From positions 5,394,001 through 5,458,000 of the forward strand of contig CANTUR010000069.1 of assembly GCA_947683625.1 (NCBI GenBank): DNA of 64,000 nt, in the 5' to 3' direction. The stretch comes from Mallotus nudiflorus. Taxonomy: Eukaryota > Streptophyta > Magnoliopsida > Malpighiales > Euphorbiaceae. Positions 12,325-22,418 of the stretch are shown one piece after another. The notes under the pieces were generated by a model. The model had not been told where the DNA came from and ran no database searches. It saw only the letters and a list, made by a program, of their open reading frames with translations. Within the stretch, counting starts at the first letter, position 1. The number at the start of each line of letters is the position of its first letter. The position numbers were made by a program, and so were the translations under genes.

Positions 12325-14010
12325 TCAAAAATCCACTAATTGATGCAACTCTTGAATCAACGGTCTCCTCTCCACACTGATGTGAGCAAGACTACTTGAG
12401 GACTTCCTACTCAAGGCATTTGCTACCACATTAGCCTTACCTGGATGATAGAGAATCTCACAATCATAGTCCTTCAGGAGTTCTAACCATCTCTTCCGCC
12501 TCAGATTTAGATCTCTTTGCTGAAAAATGTACTTAAGGCTCTTATGATCTGTGAAAATCTCACAAGTCACCTCGTACAAATAATGTCTCCAAATCTTGAG
12601 AGCAAAGATCACTGCAGCCATCTCTAAGTCATGGGTAGGATAATTCTATTCATGCTTCTTTAACTACCTTAAAGCACAAGCTATCACCCTACCATTCTGC
12701 ATCAACACACAACCTAGGCCAACTCTAAAGGCATCATAATACACAGTGAATTTATCTACTCCATTAGGCAAAGCCAAAACTGGAGCTGCGGTCAACTTCT
12801 CCTTCAACAATTGGAAATTGTTCTCATAAACATCTGACCACTTAAACTTCACATTCTTATGAGTCAAGAGAGTCATAGGAGCTGCAATTCTAGAAAAATC
12901 TTGCACAAATCTCATATAATACCCAGCTAAACCCAGAAAACTATGAATCTCTATGACTGTAGTCAGTCTAGGCCACTCAGACACTGCCTTAATCTTCTGT
13001 GGATCAACCCGGTTACCATTTTTAGACCCTACGTGTCTAAGGAATGCAACAATATCCAACCAGAAATCACACTTCGAGAATTTAGCATAAAACTGATGTT
13101 CTCTCAGTGTTTGCAGTACAGTCCTCAAGTGATATACATACTCCACCATACTCTTAGAATATACCAGTATATCATCAATGAAGGCTACCATAAACTGATC
13201 CATAAATGGTTTGAATACCCTGTTCATCAGATCCATAACAGCAGTTGGTGCATTAGTCAACCCAAATGACATCACCAGAAACTCATAGTAGCCATATCGA
13301 GTGCGAAATGCCATTTTAGGAACATTGGCTTCATTAATCCACAACTGATGATAACCCGACCTCAAATCAATCTTAGAAAAGAATTGTGCACTATGAAGTT
13401 GATTAAACAAATCATCTATCCTCGGGAGTGGATACTTTTTCTTCACTGTCACCTTATTTAGCTCTTTGTAATCTATGCACAGTCTCAAGATACCATCATT
13501 CTTCCTCACAAACAGGACTGGTGCACCCTAAGGAGAAACACTGGGGCAATTCCTGCAATTGCTCTTTCAACTCTTTTAACTCTGCAGGAGCCATTCTATA
13601 GGGCGACATTGAAATAGGAGTAGTGCTTAGAACCACATCTATATAGAGCTCAATCTCTCAATGAGGTGGTAAACCTAACAACTCCTTAGGAAAAACATTA
13701 GGAAACTCACAGGCAACAGGAACATTTGTGAGTGACAACTTCTCACTGAAGTATTCCTGACTAATGCCAAATATCCCTGACAACCCTTCCTCAACATCTT
13801 TTTAGCTGTGATAGCGGAGATAAGATTCTGAGGTGCAGAACTCTTATCACCCACAAACTTAAACTCTTCTTCATTTGGAATTCTAAAAATCACCTTTTTA
13901 CTGCAACAATCCATAATGGCATAGTGCTGAGACACATCCAACATAATTTGATCCACTTTTTATTTAATGACATAACTAAGATGTAAAGCTCTGTCCCTTT
14001 TATACAAAAC
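12325..14010 (-). pseudogene. Ty3/gypsy pol remnant (protease end, reverse transcriptase, RNase H), Tekay/Del-like
   Basis: Minus-strand blocks in order: protease tail with GCQGYLA (13675-13956); linker with SPYRMAPAELKELKEQLQEL (about 13540-13640); RT from LCIDYKELNKVT to LPN with an intact FIDDILVYSK core (12664-13509); RNase H with TDHKSLKYIF and ALSRKS (12325-12621). The style (DLRSGYHQL, FLGLAGYY, SLAHISVERRP) fits the Tekay/Del chromovirus lineage. Frameshifts and stops lie near 13510, 13675 and 12640. Reading ends after ELHQLVDF exactly where AT-rich LTR-like DNA begins, so integrase and chromodomain are lost. Dead copy. Confidence 0.88.
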
Positions 14011-14014
14011 CCTG

Positions 14015-14209
14015 TTGAAGATAAATAATCTTCTAGCTAGAGATCTGAATAATAATCTGCCCTTATTGCTAGCATTTTCTAAGAATTCTCCATGTTCCAT
14101 CAATAGGGCTTCTTTTTTTCTTGAACAACTAAAGTATGAGCAGGAAAATTATAAGGAACTATTTCATAGAGATCATGATGCTAACCAAAGGGTTTCCAAG
14201 TATTCCTAA
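14015..14209 (+). other. Orphan 64-codon open frame of protein-like composition
   Basis: Frame with ATG at 14015 and stop at 14207-14209, containing SPCSINRASFFLEQLKYEQE and ELFHRDHDANQR. The composition is balanced and unlike the low-complexity frames nearby. It sits between the gypsy remnant and the next LTR. I do not recognise a family. It could be the end of a captured host exon or of another transposon gene. Confidence 0.3.
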
Positions 14210-14216
14210 GAACCAT

Positions 14217-14956
14217 TGTAAGTAGTTAGTGGTCCAATGACTAGAGCAAGGACAAAGAGAATGAAAGAGGGATTACAAGGCTTAATCAAGGAGATGCATG
14301 ACAATGAGGTTGTTTTACAAGATTCAAAGGTTATTCTAGAAGTTTCATAACTACACTAAGGATAATCACTTATCTTTATATGCAAGATGAAGGACAAGAC
14401 CTAGAACTTAAAGATCAAAGTTTGGAGTTCATGATATACTAAGGAAAGGCCTAACATGCATGCTAAGATGTAATAAAGGGCTTGTTTTGTTTTTGGGCTT
14501 ATTTGGGCTTGTTGAGTTAGTTCAAGCCTTAAATCACTAAGTTTTATTTACTTTGGATTTTCAATGCTTAGTTGTCATCTTTTTGAAGGAATCCTATTTA
14601 GTTAAGGATTTTTCTTTTATAGTTATATTTAGGAATAAGTAAGAAACACCTATTCCTATAAGAATTAGGATATTTACATGCCTATATAAAGTCTGTCAAT
14701 ATGTAAAATAAATTTTTACATCATTATCAATATTATTAAGTTAGTTTAGCAAGGTTTGCTTTGCTTTCTTGTGTTCTTGGCATAATATAAATTCTTGACT
14801 TATCAAAGGAGTGATCACTTTTGTGGCATCTTTAAGGACTTAGTTTCCTTAGGATTCTAATTTAATCAATCATAACTTGTTTTCTAGTTTTTTTTTGGTA
14901 CGTATAAAAAATTGATTAAAGGTTCTTAGGGCAGGTCATCTAGCGGGTTCTTATCA
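14217..14956 (+). mobile_element. 5' LTR of an older + strand chromovirus
   Basis: Starts near 14217 (TGTAAGTAG; exact start uncertain) and ends TTATCA at 14956, immediately followed by a tRNA-iMet-type PBS. Near its start it encodes the polyprotein tail GPMTRARTKRMKEG, the same arrangement as in the younger element where pol runs into the LTR. It shares a promoter block (GCCTATATAAAG near 14685, preceded by TTAGGATATTTACATG) with the LTR family at 29.9 and 52-55 kb. The element was split by the insertion at 15526-22413 and its gag remnant resumes at 22808. Confidence 0.65.
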
Positions 14957-14958
14957 TT

Positions 14959-14970
14959 TGGTATTAGAGT
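14959..14970 (+). other. Primer-binding site of the older chromovirus
   Basis: TGGTATTAGAG, two bases after the LTR end, one mismatch from the initiator-Met tRNA PBS core TGGTATCAGAGC. Confidence 0.7.
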
Positions 14971-15520
14971 TTTGACTCTAGAAACATGTTACTTATCCTT
15001 TGTTTCTCTTCAATTTTGCATTTTCTTTTTTTCTTTTTGTGTTGCTTATGTTTGTTGTCTTTGTTACTTCTATTCTTTTCATTTTCTCCATTCTATTCTT
15101 CATTTTCTTTGTGTTCTCATTCTTCAATTTTATTTGCTTTAATTAAAAAAAACAAAAGAACATGAGAGAAAAAAAGTAAAGATTGTTTAATTTACATTAT
15201 TTAAAATTTGTAATTTATTTCATATTTCTTAAGGGTGTTGAGCACGAATTTGTATCCTAATCCATATCAAAAAAGGATTTCTTACTCTCAAATAATCATT
15301 TTACAAGTCAAATTAGTCATAAGAAATTTCCTTTCCTTTTCTTGGATTTGACTAGTTAACTAAGTCAAAGCAAGCTATTTATTCCTATTTGATCATGGAT
15401 TCTAATCTTTAAACTATACCTATTTTGAAGTGGATTCCTTGATTTTTATTAATTAATTTCATGCCCTAGTTTTATCCTCATTGAATTGGGTTTGACTTTG
15501 TCAAATATAAGGCTATTTTG
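14971..15520 (+). other. Untranslated leader of the older chromovirus, first part
   Basis: T-rich non-coding sequence between PBS and the insertion point; it continues at 22419-22807 after the nested element. Confidence 0.55.
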
Positions 15521-15525
15521 ATGTA

Positions 15526-16348
15526 TGATGTGAATCCAAGTTCAAAGCCTAAAGAGATCAAAGATCCATTAATAGTACAAGAAGGCCTAATCACAAGGTC
15601 CAAATCCAAGAAGCTTCAAGAAGCCATATTGGGTTAATTAAGGACATTTGGAAAGCCCATGAATTTCAGCCCAATAAGGCATCCATGGAGGCCCAAGGAA
15701 TAATATTTAACTTGTTTTTGTGTTAATAACAATTAGGGTTACATGTAGCCACCATATACAAGTTAATAGGGTAATTAATACCAAGTAATGGCTATTATTA
15801 TGGGTAGTGGTTACTAAAGTTAATGGGGTAATCAATACCAAGTAATGGCTATTAATGTGGGTAATGGTTATTAAGGCCATTTAAGAGTAAAAGTAATCCT
15901 ATGTGTGTGAGTCTATTTTAGTAGTGTGAGCATGGACTTGTACTCTATATAAACAAGTCCTTCTCTTTCTTTTGTAGCATGAATGAATTTGATATATGAA
16001 TTATAACTTTGTTTGAGTTTTATTGTGAGGAATTTTATCTTTAATTTCTTGCATAAACTTTGTGACTTATCAAGCTTTATTCTAGCTTGTGGTGTCAAAA
16101 TCTAAATCTTTGTTTTCTTGTTATTTATCAAACATTCTTGTTTGTGGCATAAGAGGAAATTCAAAGTCTATCTTAGTATCTTTATCCTTGTTGGTAAAGG
16201 GGTTAAGTAGCATCTATCTTCTTACTTCAATCTTTGAACGATCCGAATTTGTGGATTAAATTGGTAATTTCTAGTTTTCTTTCAATTCAACTTATCATAG
16301 TATTCTTGCTATTGGGGAGTTAATTGATGAAACCTACAATTCGCATCA
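15526..16348 (+). repeat. 5' LTR of the young chromovirus
   Basis: Begins TGATGTGAATCC, ends TTCGCATCA; 823 bp. Its first ~200 bp are the duplicated coding tail of pol. Compared with the 3' LTR it lacks one T near 15636, which shifts the tail frame here. Two copies of the word GGGTAAT(C/T)AATACCAAGTAATGG occur near 15769 and 15824. Confidence 0.95.
15946..15953 (+). promoter_or_regulatory. TATA box in the 5' LTR
   Basis: TATATAAA in CTCTATATAAACAAGTCC, about 420 bp into the LTR, the expected place for the element's Pol II promoter. The copy in the 3' LTR is at 22011-22018. Confidence 0.75.
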
Positions 16349-16352
16349 TAAG

Positions 16353-16364
16353 TGGTATCAGAGC
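16353..16364 (+). other. Primer-binding site (initiator-Met tRNA)
   Basis: TGGTATCAGAGC four bases after the 5' LTR; an exact match to the usual plant tRNA-iMet primer site for minus-strand DNA synthesis. Confidence 0.9.
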
Positions 16365-17033
16365 ATTGGCTCAAGATTGAGGTTTGCATATCCAAAACTA
16401 TCTTTTAATTCTCAATAACTTGTGTTCATCTTATATTTTGCCCCTTTCTTGCTATCTATTATTCTTGTTATTTTTTTTTATCTTTATTCTTCTTATCTCA
16501 AGATTTTGTTTGCAGATATCAAAAAAAAAAAAAAAAATTCGTCCATAAAAAAAAAAAAAAAAATTCGTCCATAAAAAAAAAGTATATGTTATCTTTGATA
16601 TTCCTATGTTAGATCTCAGTTTACATTAAAAAAAAAAAATTTGACTCTTCATATTCCATTGAGATCTATCTTTATAATTCTGTCTCTTTGTGTTCTTTGA
16701 TAATCTATCTTTGTTTTTCATTTCTGTTAGCCTATTTGTTACAAATTGTTCTTTTCTTTAAGCCTACCTTATTATTTTCTTGTTAGCCTACCTTATTTTT
16801 TATCATTGATTACTACATTCTTGAATTTTGTTTGATTGAGAAACTTAGTTAATCTAAGAAATCAAAAGGCAAATTTGAGAGGTAAAAGGCAAGAGTGTGA
16901 GATCATTAGAGAAAAAGCCAAAATTGAGTGTAAACACGAGTGGTATACATCAATTTTGAGTGAAGCACGTGAGGGAGTGTTGTGAGATTGTTTCTTTCTA
17001 TTTTCTTTTGTTAAAATTTTAGGTTTTACAATC
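16365..17033 (+). other. Leader (5' UTR) of the young chromovirus
   Basis: Non-coding, T-rich. At 16518-16580 two or three poly(A) runs are separated by TTCGTCCAT(A), a slippage-type repeat. The last 170 bp (GAGAGGTAAAAGGCAAGAGTG...) resemble the end of the older element's leader at about 22650-22800. Confidence 0.8.
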
Positions 17034-19112
17034 ATGTCAAAAGACACAAGTTCTTCTTCTACAAATGATCATGTGATTCAAGCTATGCAACAACAATTCG
17101 AAAGAATGTTTAACATGATGGCGGGAGTCAATGAGAAATTGGAGAGGCATGATGGCATCCTTAACCAATTACAAGGAGAGCCTAAAGAAAGGAGACGTCC
17201 ACCAATTGACCAAGAGGACTATGAAGGAGAGGATGAATTGGATGATGATCAAGTCACCTTGGTGGGACAACAAATCAATCCTAGGAGACAAGCTAGGAGA
17301 GGACGTCCTAAAGATGATGTTGATCGCAACCTTGGAAGCATCAAAATGAAGATTCCTTCATTCCAAGGAAGAAATGATCCAGATGTGTACCTTGAATGGG
17401 AGAGGAAAGTGGAACTCATCTTCGAATGTCACAATTATTCGGAGGAGAAAAAGGTAAAACTTGCCGCTGTTGAGTTTAGTGATTATGCAATTGTTTGGTG
17501 GGATCAATTTTGCAAGGAAAGACGTAGATATGAAGATAGACCCGTGGAGTCTTGGAGGGAAATGAAGCAAATCATGAGAAAGAGGTTTGTTCCAAGCCAC
17601 TACTATAGAGAGCTTCATCAAAGGTTACAAACTCTAATTCAAGGATCCATGAGTGTGGAGGAGTATCACAAAGAAATGGAGAAGGCTATGATTAGAGTAA
17701 ATGTGGTAGAAGATCGTGAAGCTACCATGGCAAGGTTCTTGAGAGGGCTAAACAAAAACATTGCTGATGTTGTTGATTTGCAACATTATGTGGAGATTGA
17801 AGATATGGTGAATTTGGCCATGAAAGTGGAAAGGCAATTGAAAGGAAAGAGGTATGATTCTAAACCAAATGTGGGTTCTTCTTCTTCTTGGAAAACTTCT
17901 TGGGGGAAAAAGGATAATAAACCTTTTAACAAGTCAAAAGTGGAAGAAAATAAACCAAAAATTGACTTGGGTAATAAGGGAAAGGGTGAGAATCAACCAA
18001 CCCAAACTAGGGGAATAAAATGTTTTAAGTGTTTGGGTCATGGACACATTGCTAGGGAATGTCCAAATAAGAAAGCTATGATTCTAAGGGATGGTGATAT
18101 TGAATCGGAGAGTGAGGGGGATAGTGATGATGATATGCCTTCTTTAGAAGATTGTAGTGATGTTGAATGTGCTAAGGGAGATAATCTTGTTGTTCAAAGA
18201 ACATTAAGTTTGCAAAATAAACATGATGTCCATAGGGAGCAAAGGGAAAATTTGTTTCATACTCATTGTTTGATTTCTAACAAGTTGTGCAACATGATTG
18301 TGGATAGTGGAAGTTGTACTAATGTAGCAAGCACTTTGCTAGTGGAGAAATTGAAGTTGCCTACTACCAAGCACCCAAGACCATACAAGTTGCAATGGCT
18401 TAATGAAAGTGGAGTTGTAAATGTAAATAAGCAAGTTCTAATTTCTTTTCAAATTGGTAGATATAAGGATGAGGTGTTGTGTGATGTGTTACCAATGTTG
18501 GCCGGACATATGTTGTTAGGGAGACCTTGGCAATATGATAGAAGGGCTAATCATGATGGATTCAAAAATATGTATACTTTGACTATGGATGGAAAAAGGT
18601 TTAACCTTGGACCATTAACCCCAAAACAGATTTTTGAAGACCAAATGCGCATCAAGCAACAATATGAAGAAATGGGTTCTTCATTGGGAAATTCTTTGGG
18701 AAGGGAAACCTTTGAGAGTAAAGAAAAAGGTGAGATGAGTGAACCTAAAAAATCCAATTCTCTTGACCAAAATGGGAAACACATGGTGAGAGAAAACAAG
18801 GAAGGTTCAAATGAAAGAAAAATGAGTGTTTATGCAAAAATGAGTGATGTGAAGGAAGCTATGCTTTTGAGGCAACAAATGCTTGTACTTATGTACAAGG
18901 AGATTTTGCATATTTCTAATGAAATAACCAATGGTTTGCCTAGTGTTGTTGTTGATCTTTTGCAGTTTTATGAAGATTTATTTCCAGAAGAAATTCCAAA
19001 TGGTTTGCCACCTAAAAGAGGCATTGAGCACCAAATTGATTTCATACCTGGAGCAAGCATTCCAAATAGACCAGCATATAGATGTAATCCGGAGGAGACC
19101 AAGGAAATCTAA
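17034..19112 (+). CDS. Chromovirus gag-protease (Ty3/gypsy)
   Basis: 692 codons starting MSKDTSSSS. Residues ~100-270 are a retrotransposon gag capsid-like domain (DPDVYLEWERKVELIFECH, AIVWWDQFCKERR). A CCHC zinc knuckle, CFKCLGHGHIAREC, lies at about residues 330-343, and the aspartic protease with DSGSCTNVAS at about 423-432. LLGRPWQYDRR and LTPKQIFEDQ follow. Gag forms the particle, the knuckle binds RNA, the protease cleaves the polyprotein. The frame ends at TAA 19110-19112 in the linker before RT, and the same frame resumes directly as pol. The start is the first ATG after a leader with stops. Confidence 0.93.
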   Translation: MSKDTSSSSTNDHVIQAMQQQFERMFNMMAGVNEKLERHDGILNQLQGEPKERRRPPIDQEDYEGEDELDDDQVTLVGQQINPRRQARRGRPKDDVDRNLGSIKMKIPSFQGRNDPDVYLEWERKVELIFECHNYSEEKKVKLAAVEFSDYAIVWWDQFCKERRRYEDRPVESWREMKQIMRKRFVPSHYYRELHQRLQTLIQGSMSVEEYHKEMEKAMIRVNVVEDREATMARFLRGLNKNIADVVDLQHYVEIEDMVNLAMKVERQLKGKRYDSKPNVGSSSSWKTSWGKKDNKPFNKSKVEENKPKIDLGNKGKGENQPTQTRGIKCFKCLGHGHIARECPNKKAMILRDGDIESESEGDSDDDMPSLEDCSDVECAKGDNLVVQRTLSLQNKHDVHREQRENLFHTHCLISNKLCNMIVDSGSCTNVASTLLVEKLKLPTTKHPRPYKLQWLNESGVVNVNKQVLISFQIGRYKDEVLCDVLPMLAGHMLLGRPWQYDRRANHDGFKNMYTLTMDGKRFNLGPLTPKQIFEDQMRIKQQYEEMGSSLGNSLGRETFESKEKGEMSEPKKSNSLDQNGKHMVRENKEGSNERKMSVYAKMSDVKEAMLLRQQMLVLMYKEILHISNEITNGLPSVVVDLLQFYEDLFPEEIPNGLPPKRGIEHQIDFIPGASIPNRPAYRCNPEETKEI

Positions 19113-19118
19113 AAGCAA

Positions 19119-21791
19119 GTGAGTGAGCTTATGGAGAAGGGTTATGTTCGTGAAAGCATGAGTCCATGTGCCGTACCCGTCTTGTTAGTGCCTAAGAAAG
19201 ATGGAACTTGGAGGATGTGTGTTGATTGTCGTGCCATCAACAAAATCACGGTGAAGTATAGACATCCCATTCCTAGGCTAGATGACATGTTGGATGAATT
19301 GCATGGTTCATATTTGTTTTCAAAAATTGATTTGAAATCTGGTTATCATCAAATTAGAATGAGAGAAGGTGATGAATGGAAAACAGCTTTTAAAACTAAA
19401 CATGGTTTATATGAGTGGTTAGTAATGCCTTTTGGTTTAACTAATGCACCAAGCACTTTCATGAGATTGATGAATCATGTTTTAAGAGCATTCATAGGCA
19501 AATTTGTTGTTGTCTATTTTGATGATATCTTGGTTTATAGCAAAAATTTAGATGAGCATGTACAACATTTGAATTGTGTTTTTGATGTGCTTAGAGAAGA
19601 GAAGTTGTATGCTAATCTAAAGAAATGCTGTTTTTGCACTAATGAAATTACTTTTCTTGGATATATTGTCAATGACAAGGGCATTCATGTTCATCAAGAA
19701 AAGGTAAAAGTAATTAGAGAATGGCCAACACTGACAAGTGTAAGTGATGCAAGAAGCTTTCATGGTTTAGCTAGCTTTTATAGAAGGTTCATTAAAAATT
19801 TTTCTACCATAGCTGCACCTTTAACTGAATGCATCAAAAAGAATGTTGGTTTTAAGTGGGGAATTGAACAAGATGAGGCTTTTAACTTGCTAAAAGACAA
19901 ATTAAGTTCTGCACCCTTGTTATCTTTGCCAAATTTTACTAAACCTTTTGAGATTGAGTGCGATGCAAGTGGCATAGGTATTGGAGGAGTTTTGATGCAA
20001 GAAGGCAAGCCCATAGCATTCTTTAGCGAAAAGCTAAGTGGAGCAAGTCTAAACTACCCTACATATGACAAGGAGTTCTATGCATTGGTGAGGGTTCTAA
20101 GGACATGGCAGCATTACCTTGGTTACAAAGAATTCATAATTCACACTGACCATGAGTCCTTGAAGTATCTCAAAGGACAAGGAAAGCTCAACAAGAGACA
20201 TGCAAAATGGGTGGAATTCATTGAATCCTTTCCGTACATCATTAAGTACAAGCAAGGGAAAGAAAATGTGGTGGCCGATGCATTGTCAAGAAGGTATGCC
20301 TTGATCTCTAAACTTGATGCAAAATTATTAGGATTTGAATACATCAAAGATCTTTATTCTAATGATCCTGATTTTTCTAATGTTTATGGGGCATGTGAGA
20401 AAGGGGGTTTTGATAAGTTCTATAAGTTTGATGGTTTTCTTTTTCGGGAAAACAAATTGTGTGTGCCACAAAGTTCTTTAAGAGAGTTACTTGTGAGAGA
20501 GGGACATAGCGGAGGTTTAATGGGGCATTTTGGGATTAAGAAAACTTTGGATGTGTTGGGTGACCATTTCTTTTGGCCACACATGAAAAGGGATGTTAAG
20601 AGAATTTGTGAGAAATGCATTACTTGCAAACAAGCCAAATCCAAAGCAATGCCTCATGGTTTGTATACACCTCTTACCATACCAAATGAACCTTGGGTAG
20701 ACATTTCTATGGATTTTGTTTTAGGATTACCTAGGTCTAAGGGAGGGAGAGATTCCATTTTTGTTGTTGTGGACAGGTTTAGCAAAATGGCACATTTCAT
20801 TCCATGTCACAAGACGGATGATGCAACCCATATTGCCAATCTATTCTTCAAGGAGATTGTTAGGCTACATGGAGTGCCAAGGACCATTGTGAGTGATAGG
20901 GATGTCAAATTCCTAAGTCACTTTTGGAAGACTCTTTGGGGAAAGATGGGGACAAAGCTTTTGTATTTTACAACTTGTCATCCACAAACGGATGGACAAA
21001 CGGAGGTGGTCAATATGACACTTTCAACACTTTTGAGGGCTGTCATCCAAAGAAATCTGAAGAATTGGGAAGAATGTTTGCCACATGTGGAATTTGCTTA
21101 CAATAGGAGTGTGCATGGTTCAACAAATTGCTCACCATTTGAAGTTGTGTATGGATTCAACCCAATGACTCCATTAGATTTGCTACCATTGCCATTGGAC
21201 AAAGCTAATCTAGAGGGGAAACAAAAAGCTGAGTTCATCAAGACTTTGCATGAGAGGGTGCGTGCAAACATTGAGAAGAAGACATTGCAATATGAAAAGC
21301 AACACAACAAGGGGAGGAAGCAAGTCATTTTTGAGCCCGGAGATTGGGTGTGGGTGCACTTGAGGAAGGAAAGATTTCCTAACCAAAGGAAATCAAAGCT
21401 TATGCCAAGAGGAGATGGTCCTTTTAAAGTGCTTCAACGCATCAACAATAATGCCTACAAGCTAGAACTTCCAAGTGAGTATGGCAATGTTAGTGCTACT
21501 TTCAATGTTAGTGACTTGTCTTTGTTTGATTTAGGTGATAAAGATGATGGAGCTGATTTGAGTACAAATCCTTTTGAAGAAAGGGGGAATGATGTGAATC
21601 CAAGTTCAAAGCCTAAAGAGATCAAAGATCCATTAATAGTACAAGAAGGCCCAATCACAAGGTCCAAATCCAAGAAGCTTCAAGAAGCCATATTGGGTTT
21701 AATTAAGGACATTTGGAAAGCCCATGAATTTCAGCCCAATAAGGCATCCATGGAGGCCCAAGGAATAATATTTAACTTGTTTTTGTGTTAA
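19119..21791 (+). CDS. Chromovirus reverse transcriptase-RNase H-integrase
   Basis: 890 codons from the first Met, in the same frame as gag-pro. RT: YFDDILVYSK at residues 133-142. RNase H: TDHESLKYLKGQGK, then ADALSRR. Integrase: HHCC finger (H...H...CEKC..C), catalytic Asp in DISMDFVLGLP, second Asp in SDRDVKF, Glu in TDGQTEVVN. The C-terminal module has INNNAYKLELP and ATFNVSDL. The frame crosses the PPT at 21576 and the 3' LTR start at 21590, so about the last 67 codons (with GPITRSKSKKLQEA) are LTR sequence. All catalytic motifs look intact. It is not known whether it can be translated past the upstream TAA. Confidence 0.93.
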   Translation: MSELMEKGYVRESMSPCAVPVLLVPKKDGTWRMCVDCRAINKITVKYRHPIPRLDDMLDELHGSYLFSKIDLKSGYHQIRMREGDEWKTAFKTKHGLYEWLVMPFGLTNAPSTFMRLMNHVLRAFIGKFVVVYFDDILVYSKNLDEHVQHLNCVFDVLREEKLYANLKKCCFCTNEITFLGYIVNDKGIHVHQEKVKVIREWPTLTSVSDARSFHGLASFYRRFIKNFSTIAAPLTECIKKNVGFKWGIEQDEAFNLLKDKLSSAPLLSLPNFTKPFEIECDASGIGIGGVLMQEGKPIAFFSEKLSGASLNYPTYDKEFYALVRVLRTWQHYLGYKEFIIHTDHESLKYLKGQGKLNKRHAKWVEFIESFPYIIKYKQGKENVVADALSRRYALISKLDAKLLGFEYIKDLYSNDPDFSNVYGACEKGGFDKFYKFDGFLFRENKLCVPQSSLRELLVREGHSGGLMGHFGIKKTLDVLGDHFFWPHMKRDVKRICEKCITCKQAKSKAMPHGLYTPLTIPNEPWVDISMDFVLGLPRSKGGRDSIFVVVDRFSKMAHFIPCHKTDDATHIANLFFKEIVRLHGVPRTIVSDRDVKFLSHFWKTLWGKMGTKLLYFTTCHPQTDGQTEVVNMTLSTLLRAVIQRNLKNWEECLPHVEFAYNRSVHGSTNCSPFEVVYGFNPMTPLDLLPLPLDKANLEGKQKAEFIKTLHERVRANIEKKTLQYEKQHNKGRKQVIFEPGDWVWVHLRKERFPNQRKSKLMPRGDGPFKVLQRINNNAYKLELPSEYGNVSATFNVSDLSLFDLGDKDDGADLSTNPFEERGNDVNPSSKPKEIKDPLIVQEGPITRSKSKKLQEAILGLIKDIWKAHEFQPNKASMEAQGIIFNLFLC
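21576..21589 (+). other. Polypurine tract, inside the pol reading frame
   Basis: GAAGAAAGGGGGAA directly before the 3' LTR TG; primer for plus-strand DNA synthesis. It doubles as codons of pol. Confidence 0.88.
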
Positions 21792-22413
21792 TAACAATTA
21801 GGGTTACATGTAGCCACCATATACAAGTTAATAGGGTAATTAATACCAAGTAATGGCTATTATTATGGGTAGTGGTTACTAAAGTTAATGGGGTAATCAA
21901 TACCAAGTAATGGCTATTAATGTGGGTAATGGTTATTAAGGCCATTTAAGAGTAAAAGTAATCCTATGTGTGTGAGTCTATTTTAGTAGTGTGAGCATGG
22001 ACTTGTACTCTATATAAACAAGTCCTTCTCTTTCTTTTGTAGCATGAATGAATTTGATATATGAATTATAACTTTGTTTGAGTTTTATTGTGAGGAATTT
22101 TGTCTTTAATTTCTTGCATAAACTTTGTGACTTATCAAGCTTTATTCTAGCTTGTGGTGTCAAAATCTAAATCTTTGTTTTCTTGTTATTTATCAAACAT
22201 TCTTGTTTGTGGCATAAGAGGAAATTCAAAGTCTATCTTAGTATCTTTATCCTTGTTGGTAAAGGGGTTAAGTAGCATCTATCTTCTTACTTCAATCTTT
22301 GAACGATCCGAATTTGTGGATTAAATTGGTAATTTCTAGTTTTCTTTCAATTCAACTTATCATAGTATTCTTGCTATTGGGGAGTTAATTGATGAAACCT
22401 ACAATTCCCATCA
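21590..22413 (+). repeat. 3' LTR of the young chromovirus
   Basis: 824 bp, TGATGTGAATCC to TTCCCATCA, followed by TSD ATGTA. Encodes the end of pol (to 21791) and has a TATA box at 22011-22018. The minus-strand open frames here and in the 5' LTR (21978-22163, 15913-16098) are shadows. Confidence 0.95.
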
Positions 22414-22418
22414 ATGTA

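Larger units (their letters stand above)
15521..22418 (+). mobile_element. Nearly intact young Ty3/gypsy chromovirus (CRM-like) with TSD
   Basis: The element proper is 15526-22413 (6888 bp), flanked by the 5-bp target duplication ATGTA at 15521-15525 and 22414-22418. LTRs of 823 and 824 bp differ, by eye, at three substitutions and one single-base indel, so the insertion is recent. Parts in order: 5' LTR, PBS, leader, gag-pro, RT-RNase H-integrase, PPT inside the coding frame, 3' LTR. RT has YFDDILVYSK and the protease region has CDVLPMLAGHMLLGRPWQYD. These fit the CRM chromovirus clade best in my reading; Galadriel is the alternative. It is inserted in the leader of an older relative. Confidence 0.95.

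Noticed and set aside
12943..13269. 108-codon + strand frame
   Set aside because: Antisense shadow of the gypsy RT on the minus strand.
15913..16098. Repeated 61-codon minus-strand frame (also 21978-22163)
   Set aside because: Duplicated only because it lies in both LTRs; no homology or codon signal.
16353..16364. tRNA gene
   Set aside because: PBS sequences match only the 3' end of tRNA-iMet; no cloverleaf follows.
17131..21673. Several 60-90 codon frames overlapping the young chromovirus on both strands
   Set aside because: Shadows of the gag-pro and pol frames, which carry all recognisable motifs.
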